This document shows positions 8,492 through 16,346 of a DNA stretch of 64,000 nucleotides, piece by piece. Position 1 is the first letter of the stretch; every line of letters starts with the position of its first letter. A program made the position numbers and the translations under genes. The notes under the pieces were generated by a model. It was not told the origin of the DNA and ran no database searches. It saw only the letters and a list, made by a program, of their open reading frames with translations. The stretch is from NCBI RefSeq assembly GCF_001654455.1, contig NZ_CP015772.1, positions 1,798,001 through 1,862,000 on the forward strand, given 5' to 3'. This DNA comes from Niabella ginsenosidivorans (lineage in GTDB: Bacteria > Bacteroidota > Bacteroidia > Chitinophagales > Chitinophagaceae).

Positions 8492-9118
8492 ATGAAGAAG
8501 CTGTTGATTTTAGTGCTGATGCTGGCAGCTGCTTTTTTGATTTACCGGTTTGCTTTTAAAAAGAAGCGGGCGCCCAGGGAAAAACCGGTTCCTGTTGCTG
8601 TAAGCGAACAGAGCGCCGGCTTCAATCAGTCTATGAACTCGATATTGAGCAGCTATTACAGGATGACGGAAGGTTTTGTGAACTGGGACACTGCAGCTGT
8701 GGGCAGTGCTGCAACCGGTTTGGAAACGGCTTTAAAACAATTGAACGTGGAGGAACTGAAAAAGGACACTACTATTTATCAGACCGCATTATACCCACTG
8801 GAACTTGCCAAAACCAATACGGCAACCATCGCTGCAGGCAGGGATTGGACGGAGCGCCGGCATGCGTTAAATGATTTGTCGGATAATATCCGTACCCTGT
8901 TATTAACTATAAAATATGATCAGGCTCCTGTATACTGGCAGGAATGTCCTATGGCTTTCGGAGAAGGGGAAAGCGGAGACTGGTTAAGCAGTAAAGCGGA
9001 AATAATAAATCCTTATTTAGGAAATAAAGATCCGAAATATGGAAAAAGCATGCTAAATTGCGGCGAAAATAAAATGACCATCGATTTTACAAAGCGTGAT
9101 TCAGCGCGGCTAAAATAA
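8492..9118 (+). CDS. DUF3347-type exported protein
   Basis: The 208-residue protein has an N-terminal membrane anchor or signal (residues 3-22) followed by a basic patch (FKKKRAPREK), so its bulk is probably periplasmic. The C-terminal part carries CPMAFGEGESGDWLSSKAEI, then INPYLGN and MLNCGE. These match the DUF3347 pattern found alone or at the end of CusB-like heavy-metal efflux adaptors, where the Cys/Met positions may bind metal. The middle is helical (NSILSSYYRMTEGFVNWDT). It is transcribed away from the ABC-F gene and is followed by tRNA-Lys. The metal-binding function is an inference from family context. Confidence 0.75.
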   Translation: MKKLLILVLMLAAAFLIYRFAFKKKRAPREKPVPVAVSEQSAGFNQSMNSILSSYYRMTEGFVNWDTAAVGSAATGLETALKQLNVEELKKDTTIYQTALYPLELAKTNTATIAAGRDWTERRHALNDLSDNIRTLLLTIKYDQAPVYWQECPMAFGEGESGDWLSSKAEIINPYLGNKDPKYGKSMLNCGENKMTIDFTKRDSARLK

Positions 9119-9169
9119 ATGGGTAATAACTGCTCTGGTTGGTTATGCCGGAAGTTGCAGCAAGAAGCT

Positions 9170-9242
9170 GACTCCTTAGCTCAGTTGGTAGAGCTACTGA
9201 CTCTTAATCAGTAGGCCCAGGGTTCGAGTCCCTGAGGGGTCA
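9170..9242 (+). tRNA. tRNA-Lys (anticodon CTT)
   Basis: A full cloverleaf can be drawn. The acceptor is GACTCCT/AGGGGTC with one G-T pair, and the D arm is GCTC-AGTTGGTA-GAGC. The anticodon arm is ACTGA-CTCTTAA-TCAGT with anticodon CTT at the third to fifth loop bases, and the T arm is CAGGG-TTCGAGT-CCCTG. The discriminator is A and no 3' CCA is encoded. It reads AAG codons. A terminator hairpin starts four bases later. Confidence 0.97.
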
Positions 9243-9245
9243 CAG

Positions 9246-9267
9246 AAGGCGCAGGAAATTGCGCCTT
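9246..9267 (+). terminator. Terminator after tRNA-Lys
   Basis: An 8-bp stem (AAGGCGCA / TGCGCCTT) with a 6-base loop is followed by TTCTGTTTTT. It begins just after the tRNA 3' end and fits intrinsic termination of the tRNA transcript. Confidence 0.85.
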
Positions 9268-9442
9268 TTCTGTTTTTAAGTGAGTCGAACAAGATGGGTG
9301 CAAAAGATATTGCTGTTGCTTTATGTGCATGGCTATAGCATGCAAACGGCCCCTGCGGGAGCCGCCTTAATTAAAAATGAGAGGATCTGTCTTGATTTTG
9401 ATACGATTTAGCCGGATTCCTGATATGCGCTCTTTTTGTACT

Positions 9443-10339
9443 TCAGGAAACAGATTTTCTGAATTCCGAAGGCGCCATTCCGGTATGTTTTTTAAAATAT
9501 TTTACAAAATAGGAAGGATCTTCAAAACCTAAATGATAACCAATTTGATTAATATTCTGACTGGAATGTAATAACAGGCGCTGCGCTTCGAGGATAATGC
9601 GCTCCTGTACCATTTGTGAGGGTGTCTTATTTAATAATTGCCTGGTAATATCCGATAAGGTCCTTGGTGAAATGCACAGCAGCTTTGCGTACTCAGATAC
9701 AGCAAGTGCCTTATTATAATGTTCCTCCACAAGATTTACCAACCGGATCAGCTGCGCTCTTTTATTATCCCGGGCAAAGGGATCCCTGCTCTCAATTTTT
9801 TCCAACTCGTTTTTCTTCCGCTGTACCTGGATCAGAAGCGACTTTAAGCAGGCTCTTAGCAATTCTTCTTTACCAAAGGTTTCTTCCTGTTGCAGCTCTC
9901 TTGTCATTTGCCGGATGTATTCATCTAAAACAGACCCAATATGGCTGTCAATACAGCAGGACGGCTGCTGATATGGATTATTAAAAATGCTGCATTTCAG
10001 AAAAAAATCTGTTTTATTGTCCTTTTGTACCAAAAAGGTTTCGTTGAAATGGATCAGCACGCCGTTGTAACAGGCATTCTGGTCAAAATAATGTACCTGG
10101 TTTTTTTCGATAAAAAACAGAGCATTTTTGTAAACCTCATACTTTTTAAAGTCAACGAAATGACTGCCGTTGCCGCTTTTGAACCAGATGATCTGATAAA
10201 AGCTGTGGATATGCGGCCGTGTGGCATCGCCCATGTTCCTTTTCAGGTAGCTGTTTAAATCATGAATAGCAAATTGCGGTTTATCAGGTTGATTCCTGTT
10301 AAGATGGTATTCATGAATGGTCCTTTTTTCTTTTACCAT
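9443..10339 (-). CDS. AraC-family transcriptional regulator
   Basis: The 298-residue protein has an N-terminal cupin-like sensor domain (about 30-140; IHSFYQIIWFKSGNGSHFVD) and a C-terminal pair of helix-turn-helix motifs (about 200-295). The second motif, NINQIGYHLGFEDPSYFVKYF followed by KKHTGMAPSEFRK, is the AraC signature; the first is ALAVSEYAKLLCISPRTLS. It is divergent from the FAD amine oxidase at 10612 across 271 bases and may control it and chrA, but no clear operator was found. The inducer is unknown. Confidence 0.92.
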   Translation of the reverse strand: MVKEKRTIHEYHLNRNQPDKPQFAIHDLNSYLKRNMGDATRPHIHSFYQIIWFKSGNGSHFVDFKKYEVYKNALFFIEKNQVHYFDQNACYNGVLIHFNETFLVQKDNKTDFFLKCSIFNNPYQQPSCCIDSHIGSVLDEYIRQMTRELQQEETFGKEELLRACLKSLLIQVQRKKNELEKIESRDPFARDNKRAQLIRLVNLVEEHYNKALAVSEYAKLLCISPRTLSDITRQLLNKTPSQMVQERIILEAQRLLLHSSQNINQIGYHLGFEDPSYFVKYFKKHTGMAPSEFRKSVS

Positions 10340-10611
10340 AACTTTTCAAAATCTTAGCAACGGCCTGTGATTGCTGTTCCTTGTAAGTATGTTAGATACA
10401 TTCCCCCAACAACTAATTTACAAAAATGGGTGATAACAGAGGTTTCACTGTGCTGCTTTTGACCGGTTGCTTATATCTACCATAAGAATGCTCATTTTTA
10501 CACTAAATAACCTGTTTCAAAAAGAGATTTTCGCAAAGTAAAAGCAGTTATAATTATCGGTGCGCCGGTTCCTTTATACAGTTCCGCCGGTAAAACAATA
10601 AAAGCAGACAG

Positions 10612-11664
10612 ATGCAATTGCAGAATGATGTAATGATCATCGGAGGCGGCTTAAGTGGTTTGACACTGGCCTGCTTCCTTCAAAAGAAGGGGATAGAAGC
10701 AGTTATTTTAGAGGCTTCTGAAAGACCGGGGGGCCGCATACATACGGTGACTGGTTCTTTAGATACACCTTTAGAACTGGGCGCTACCTGGTTTTCAGAT
10801 ATACATGTTCATTTGCTGGAGCTGATTGAGGAACTGGGCCTGACAAGGTATCCGCAATATTCGGAAGGAATCAGTCTTTTTCAGACCAAATCCTTTGAAC
10901 CGCCGCAGCAATTCTTTATTCCGGCTGCAGATATTCCTTCTTACAGGATAGCAGGAGGTACGGGAATGCTCATCCATGCTTTGGCGCAAAAGCTAAACCA
11001 CAGCTGTATTCAGCTGAATAAAAAAGTTATAGCAGTTAAACAGGCAGCGCATAATTTGATTGTTGAAACGGCTGATGGTACCATATTTAACGCAGAACGG
11101 GTGGTTGTCTGCATTCCCCCGCAACTGGCCGCTGCTACAATCCGGTTTTTGCCTGAATTGCCGGAATCCATAAGACAAGTACTTCCTGCTGTTCAGACCT
11201 GGATGTCCGGGGCAGTAAAATTTACCCTTGAATATGATGAGCCCTTCTGGAGAACAGCAGGCTATTCGGGAATGTTATACAGTCATGCCGGAATCGTAAC
11301 AGAAATGTATGATCATACCAGTTTTGAAGAAGACAAATATGGATTTACAGGGTTTTTAAACAGCAGTGCTGCTGCTTATAGCCCTGAGGTGCGTAAAGAA
11401 CTTGTGCTGAACCAGCTTCGGGAGCTTTTGGGAGCGAAAGTCATGGAGCCGGCGACTTATTTTGATAAGGTATGGAACGACGAATTTATTGCAGCGGGAA
11501 GCCCTGTTATTATACGCCCTCATCAGCATAATGGTCATCCTGCCTTTTTCTCAGCCTATATGGGCAACAGATTACATTTCTGCGGCACAGAAACCGCGGC
11601 TGCTTTTCCCGGCTATATGGAAGGTGCTGTTATTGCAGCCCGGTTGGTTGGCAGCAGGCTGTAA
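10612..11664 (+). CDS. FAD-dependent amine oxidase family protein
   Basis: The 350-residue protein starts with a Rossmann dinucleotide-binding motif (MIIGGGLSGLTLACFL) and ERPGGRIHTV, the second FAD contact typical of the flavin amine oxidase group. The C-terminus has HFCGTETAAAFPGYMEGAV, the family's flavin-closing segment. At 350 residues it is shorter than classical monoamine oxidases (about 450), so the substrate domain is compact. No signal peptide is seen. The likely reaction is oxidation of an amine or a related CH-NH group, with substrate unknown. ChrA follows after 62 bases on the same strand, and an AraC regulator is divergent upstream. Confidence 0.88.
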   Translation: MQLQNDVMIIGGGLSGLTLACFLQKKGIEAVILEASERPGGRIHTVTGSLDTPLELGATWFSDIHVHLLELIEELGLTRYPQYSEGISLFQTKSFEPPQQFFIPAADIPSYRIAGGTGMLIHALAQKLNHSCIQLNKKVIAVKQAAHNLIVETADGTIFNAERVVVCIPPQLAAATIRFLPELPESIRQVLPAVQTWMSGAVKFTLEYDEPFWRTAGYSGMLYSHAGIVTEMYDHTSFEEDKYGFTGFLNSSAAAYSPEVRKELVLNQLRELLGAKVMEPATYFDKVWNDEFIAAGSPVIIRPHQHNGHPAFFSAYMGNRLHFCGTETAAAFPGYMEGAVIAARLVGSRL

Positions 11665-11726
11665 AGCCGCCCAAAGTTTATTTTGTATTTTGCAGACCAA
11701 TCTTTAATCCATAACATACCGGGGAA

Positions 11727-12881
11727 ATGTCATTACAGGTTACAAAACATAGTACAGAAAGCAAGGCAAAAAAATTAAAGGAAATTGCAGTCTCCTGTTT
11801 AAAACTGGGAACAATCGGATTTGGAGGTATTGCAGGTATGGTAGCCACCATAGAAAATGAAATGGTGGTCAGAAGAAAATGGATCGATCATCAGCACTTC
11901 ATGGACGTTCTGGGCACCTCTTATATTATTCCGGGTCCAAACGCTGTAGAAGTGGTCATGCATTGCGGAAAGGAGCGTGGCGGACGCCTGGGATTGGTGG
12001 TTGCAGGTATCTGCTATATAATGCCTGCTATGCTGATCTGCCTGGTTTTTGGCTACTTTTATCAGCAATACAGTTCACTGCCGGATGTGCAGGATTTTAT
12101 TTTTGGGCTCCGGCCTGCTACAACGGCCCTGGTTATCAGTACAGTTTTCCGGCTGGCGGATAAAACCCTTAAGAACAATAAGGTTCTTATCCTATTATGT
12201 CTTCTGGTTTTTGCAGGCTCTCTTTATGGTATAAGCGAAGTGCTGCTTATTATTGCAGCAGGGGCTATTAATTATTTTGTGTATAGTGCAAAAAATAAAT
12301 TACCGGCGATCACCGGTTTATTGCTCTCTCCGGTATTATTACAAATGAATATCCGTTTTTCTGAGAGTAAGCTCTTTTTGATCTTTCTCAAGATCGGTGC
12401 TGTTTTGTATGGCAGTGGCTATGTGCTTTTTGCTTATATGGATGAATCGCTGGTGCGCCATAACTACTGGTTGAGCCGCCAGCAACTGATGGATGCTATT
12501 GCCGTGGGACAAATTACCCCGGGGCCTATATTGTCAAGCGCCACCTTTGCAGGATATCTTATTGGCGGAACAATGGGAGGAGTGATCGCTACCGCAGGTA
12601 TATTCCTGCCATCCTTTTTTATTTCCTTTTTTCTTCACAGATTGCTTTCCTCTGCCAGGAGAAGCCGGAAGCTAAGGATTTTCTTAGATGGGCTCAGTGC
12701 CGCTTCTATTTCAATAATAGCTGTTGTGGGCTTTCATTTATTAAATGAGTCCATCCAAAAATGGCAGGGGGTGGTGATCCTGGCGGTTTGTCTTATGTTA
12801 ACACTTTTAATTAAAAGGCTAAGTACCGTTATTATTATTCTTACAGGCAGTATTGGCGGTTTTTTATTGCTTAAGGTTTAG
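11727..12881 (+). CDS. chrA: Chromate transporter, two-domain ChrA type
   Basis: The 384-residue inner-membrane protein has two homologous CHR halves. The N-terminal half shows LGTIGFGGIAGMVATIENEM and the pore-like IIPGPNAVEVVMHCG. The C-terminal half shows IGAVLYGSGYVLFAYMDE and AVGQITPGPILSSATFAGYL. About ten hydrophobic segments are visible. The family exports chromate, or acts as an anion transporter with sulfate relation; substrate here is inferred only from family. It lies 62 bases after the amine oxidase and may be read with it. Its end converges on the efflux operon; the hairpin at 12977-13001 separates them. Confidence 0.9.
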   Translation: MSLQVTKHSTESKAKKLKEIAVSCLKLGTIGFGGIAGMVATIENEMVVRRKWIDHQHFMDVLGTSYIIPGPNAVEVVMHCGKERGGRLGLVVAGICYIMPAMLICLVFGYFYQQYSSLPDVQDFIFGLRPATTALVISTVFRLADKTLKNNKVLILLCLLVFAGSLYGISEVLLIIAAGAINYFVYSAKNKLPAITGLLLSPVLLQMNIRFSESKLFLIFLKIGAVLYGSGYVLFAYMDESLVRHNYWLSRQQLMDAIAVGQITPGPILSSATFAGYLIGGTMGGVIATAGIFLPSFFISFFLHRLLSSARRSRKLRIFLDGLSAASISIIAVVGFHLLNESIQKWQGVVILAVCLMLTLLIKRLSTVIIILTGSIGGFLLLKV

Positions 12882-12976
12882 ATATGCGGCCAGGTACCCA
12901 GGCACAAGAGAACCAGCGGTATTCATTTAATAACCAGAGAAGGACAGACAAGCTGGAATATAAATGCACCAAAACA

Positions 12977-13001
12977 AACCAGCGGAAACGAACCGCTGGT
13001 T
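12977..13001 (-). terminator. Terminator at the end of the efflux operon
   Basis: A perfect 9-bp stem (AACCAGCGG / CCGCTGGTT) with a 7-base loop is preceded on the plus strand by AAAACAAA. On the minus strand this gives TTTGTTTT right after the stem. It sits about 45 bases beyond the stop of the Bcr/CflA gene at 13044. Confidence 0.8.
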
Positions 13002-13043
13002 GTACAGATGCAGACAACCTGCATCCTCAATTTATCCATACTG

Positions 13044-14318
13044 CTATACCATAATGCACGCTTCTTCTTCTGCCTGCTCTGAAATCGTTTCAGTAATGCT
13101 TTCCATTGCCGGTAATTGCTTTACCCGCCGCTGGCCAACCAGCAGGGCGCCCAGGGCCAGCAATCCGCTGGCGGCAATAATGATGGCTAGAGGCACAGGC
13201 GTGTTGTTGGCAAAAACACCGGTAAGGGCGGCGGCCAGTGCGCCCAACCCCATTTGCAGGGCACCCAGCAATGCAGAAGCACTTCCTGCTTCCTTACTAA
13301 AAGGCAGGATGCTGAGCGCCGCCGTATTGGGGGAACTGATGCCCAATGTGCAGAAAAGGAGAAAGATAACTGCAATAGTACTATACAGTCCTAAGATACC
13401 GGTGGTAATACCGATCAGCAGCACAAAGCCAATAAAGGTTTGCAACAGGATGGATGCGGTGACCAGCTGCTCGCTGGAATATTTTTTTAACAGGAAGGCA
13501 TTTAACTGGCTGCTGCCAATGAGCCCCGCTGCAATAATCGCAAAGATGGCTCCGTACCCGGTTTTGGATACACCAAAGTATTCCATAAACAAAAAGGGCG
13601 ATCCTGACAGGTAGGCAAAAAGCCCTGCAAAAGAAACCCCACCGGCAAATGCATAGGTAGCAAACTGCGGGTTTTTGAGCACACCGCCAAATGCATTGAG
13701 TATGGGCCGGGGCTTTAATGATACGGAAGCATCCGGCGCCTTGCTTTCACGAAACAGGAACACCACAGCAGCCAGGGTAGCAGCGGCAATGAGGGCCAGG
13801 ATGATGAATACGTCCTGCCATTGATATACGTCCACTATATAGCTGCCAAAAGTGGGTGCCAGAATGGGAGATACTCCTAATAAAAGAATAAGCAATGACA
13901 ATACTTTGGCATTGTCTTCCAAAGGGAACACATCCCTGGTAATGGCACGGGGTGCCACCATAGATACACAGCAGCCCAATGCCTGTATAAAACGCAGCGC
14001 TATGAGCCCCTCCGGCGTACGCACCAGTACACAGCCAATGGATGCGGCAATATATACTGCCAGCCCGATGATCAGCGGGCGTTTTCTTCCATAACGGTCC
14101 AGCAGCGGACCGCTGATCAGCTGCCCCACACAGAGCCCGATAAAGAAGCTGGATAGTGAGTAGGCAATGGTATTGATGGAGGTATGCAGGTCATTGGCCA
14201 TGGCCGGAAAACCGGGCAGGTACATATCTATGGAAAAAGGACCAATAGCGGTGAGTAAGCCAAGGATGGCTATGAGTACTACTCTTGTTCTTTTATTTGT
14301 TATGTCTGTTGTTTGCAT
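13044..14318 (-). CDS. Bcr/CflA-type MFS drug efflux transporter
   Basis: The 424-residue protein has about twelve membrane segments. The N-terminal FSIDMYLPGFPAMANDL and the loop between helices 2 and 3, GPLLDRYGRKRPLIIG, are hallmarks of the Bcr/CflA (DHA1) branch, whose members pump out drugs or small molecules using the proton gradient. LGCCVSMVAPRAITRDVF fits motif C-like helix 4/5 features. It starts 18 bases after the outer-membrane factor gene on the same strand and is the last gene of the efflux operon. A tripartite RND pump plus a Bcr/CflA pump behind one TetR gene is a common Bacteroidota arrangement. The acidic tail EEEACIMV is unusual but plausible. Confidence 0.92.
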   Translation of the reverse strand: MQTTDITNKRTRVVLIAILGLLTAIGPFSIDMYLPGFPAMANDLHTSINTIAYSLSSFFIGLCVGQLISGPLLDRYGRKRPLIIGLAVYIAASIGCVLVRTPEGLIALRFIQALGCCVSMVAPRAITRDVFPLEDNAKVLSLLILLLGVSPILAPTFGSYIVDVYQWQDVFIILALIAAATLAAVVFLFRESKAPDASVSLKPRPILNAFGGVLKNPQFATYAFAGGVSFAGLFAYLSGSPFLFMEYFGVSKTGYGAIFAIIAAGLIGSSQLNAFLLKKYSSEQLVTASILLQTFIGFVLLIGITTGILGLYSTIAVIFLLFCTLGISSPNTAALSILPFSKEAGSASALLGALQMGLGALAAALTGVFANNTPVPLAIIIAASGLLALGALLVGQRRVKQLPAMESITETISEQAEEEACIMV

Positions 14319-14336
14319 AAAACAGGGTTTATTGTT

Positions 14337-15773
14337 TTATTTCCATCCGCCTCCAAGGGAGCGGTAGAGGTCTACTGCAGCACTCAGCTGCAAACGGTGA
14401 ATATTGGCGAGGTTCAGCTCGGCCTGCAATACATTGGCCTGTGCTGATAATACTTCTATATAATTGGCCATACCGCTTTTGAACAGCAGTCGTGCGTTTT
14501 TAATGGCCAGTTGTAACGTATCTGCCTGATCCATGGCAATGGTCTTTTGCTCCTTTAATTTTTCTGTGGCTACCAGGGCATCAGACACCTCGCCGATGGC
14601 GGTCAATACCGATTGCCGGAACTCCAGCACGGATTGCTCCCGCTGGATCTTTGCGGCCTCCAGTTGTGTTTTTAACCGGCGTTGCTGAAACACAGGTTGT
14701 GTAACGCTGCCCAGCAGGGTACCAAACAGGGATGCCGGTATGTTGAACCAGTTATTCGCCAGATAAGAATTTAACCCGCCCTGCGCTGTTATGGACAGGC
14801 TTGGGTACATATTGGCCTGGGCAATACCTGCCTTTGCATTGGCAGCGATGAGCTCCATTTCCTTAGCGCGTACATCCGGCCGCCGGCTGAGTATTGCAGA
14901 AGGAATGCCCGGCGTCAGCCACTGTGGTATCTCCGACCGGAAGAGCCCTTTGCCCCGCTCCACCGGTCCGGGCAGACTACCGGTTAAAATGCTTAGGGCA
15001 TTTTCCTGTACGGCAATGTTCTGCTCTAACTGGGGAATGAGCAGGGCAGTGGATTGCTTCTGTGCTTCCACCTGCTGTACGGCCAGTGTGGTTACTTCGC
15101 CTGCATTGCGTTGCAGTCGGGTAAAATAAAGCGTACTATCTACCAGCAACAGGTTCTTTTTTGCGATGTTCAGCTGTTCATCAAGCATCAGCAGGTTGTA
15201 ATAGCCCTGTGCAATATTGGCTACAATTTGTGTCTGCACCGCCTTTGAAGCCTCGTAGGTTTGTAAATAGCCGGCCATGGTGGCTTCCTGCTGGCGGCGG
15301 ATCCTGCCCCAGATGTCTGCTTCCCAGGAAAGATTAAAAGCTGCATTGAAATCTTCCACGTGTTGCCTGCCAATATAGCTGCCGATGTTTAACCCGTTTA
15401 AACTGTTGTTGGACGGGTTGGTGGTTTGCGCCGCAACGCTGAAGCTAAGCTGGGGTAGTTGCAACAGCCTGGCCTGCCTTAATGTTTGTACAGAAGCAGC
15501 TACACGTTTCAGCGCTATCTGTAGATCATAATTATAGCTGATGCCTTTGCTGATGAGGGCCTGTAAAGCCGTATCCGTGAAGAACTGATTCCATTTCACA
15601 TCGGCAATACTGCTGGTATCAGCCGTACTTACGGTGCGGAATTCCTTTGGAAGCGGCACTTCCGGTTGTTTATAAGCCTGCCCCACTTTACAGGATGCTG
15701 CCATAACAATGATAATAACCAATGGCAGCAGGTAATGCAGGGAACTTCTTGTTTTCATACTTAAATAATTCAT
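14337..15773 (-). CDS. RND efflux outer-membrane lipoprotein (OprM/NodT family)
   Basis: The 478-residue protein begins with a lipoprotein signal ending VMAASC. It then shows the usual TolC-fold repeats: two copies of a long helical region with FNLSWEADIWGRIRRQQEAT, where the LSWEADIWGR motif is typical of OprM-like factors. GIPSAILSRRPDVRAKEMEL, a second conserved segment, follows. It forms the outer-membrane duct for the RND pump. The gene is downstream of the RND permease, but the gap (15774-16346) is filled with dispersed repeats. It is followed directly by the MFS gene. Length is normal and the frame is intact. Confidence 0.93.
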   Translation of the reverse strand: MNYLSMKTRSSLHYLLPLVIIIVMAASCKVGQAYKQPEVPLPKEFRTVSTADTSSIADVKWNQFFTDTALQALISKGISYNYDLQIALKRVAASVQTLRQARLLQLPQLSFSVAAQTTNPSNNSLNGLNIGSYIGRQHVEDFNAAFNLSWEADIWGRIRRQQEATMAGYLQTYEASKAVQTQIVANIAQGYYNLLMLDEQLNIAKKNLLLVDSTLYFTRLQRNAGEVTTLAVQQVEAQKQSTALLIPQLEQNIAVQENALSILTGSLPGPVERGKGLFRSEIPQWLTPGIPSAILSRRPDVRAKEMELIAANAKAGIAQANMYPSLSITAQGGLNSYLANNWFNIPASLFGTLLGSVTQPVFQQRRLKTQLEAAKIQREQSVLEFRQSVLTAIGEVSDALVATEKLKEQKTIAMDQADTLQLAIKNARLLFKSGMANYIEVLSAQANVLQAELNLANIHRLQLSAAVDLYRSLGGGWK

Positions 15774-15819
15774 AGTTGATTTGATCCTTTTGAAACGTTT
15801 CTAATAATGCCTTTCATTC

Positions 15820-16335
15820 TCTGTCGTCATGCTGAGCGGAGCGCAGCGAAGTCGAAGCAGCTCTGTGTTATTAAACCGTTCGATATTCGTGAGACCCTTC
15901 GGCTTCTTCCTCTTTTGAAGGAATCCGCCCAGGGTGACGGACGATCATCACACTGTCGTTATGCTGAGCAGAGTGTTCCCGAACCTTCGTGTCGAAATAG
16001 CTCTTCGGATTAAAAGATCCTTCGGTTGCTCTGCCGATTGGCGAATGCGCTCAGAATAACAATTTTTGTTGTCACGGTGAGGCAACCATAAAAACATTGC
16101 ATTTAAGTTCATTCGGATGACAAATTTTTTTTAATCGTCATCCCGAGCGCAGCCGAGGGATCTCTGTATTCTCAGAGAGATTCCTCCGCTCATTCCGCTC
16201 TGCTCCATTCGGTCGGAATGACGTTCCTTATGTAGATTCATTTCCAATAACTTACAACACTTGTCATTAACAGCCTGACGAACCGTGGTATTTATAGTCA
16301 AATCATGCTTCGTCAGGCTCAGCATGACAATCACC
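15820..16335. repeat. Cluster of dispersed intergenic repeats inside the efflux operon
   Basis: The 570-base gap between the RND permease and outer-membrane factor genes contains no coding sequence that I can support. It holds several related segments of the type GTCATGCTGAGCGGAGCGCA and CGAAGTCGAAG, and two direct or inverted copies of CTGAGC-type units (near 15830, 15960, 16310). A segment at about 16132-16295 recurs in diverged form at 63725-63890; shared parts include GACGTTCCTTATGTAGA and TTGTCATTAACAGCCTGACG. Within it ATCTCTG-TATTCT-CAGAGAGAT can form a hairpin. Confidence 0.8.
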
Positions 16336-16346
16336 GTGACAACAGC

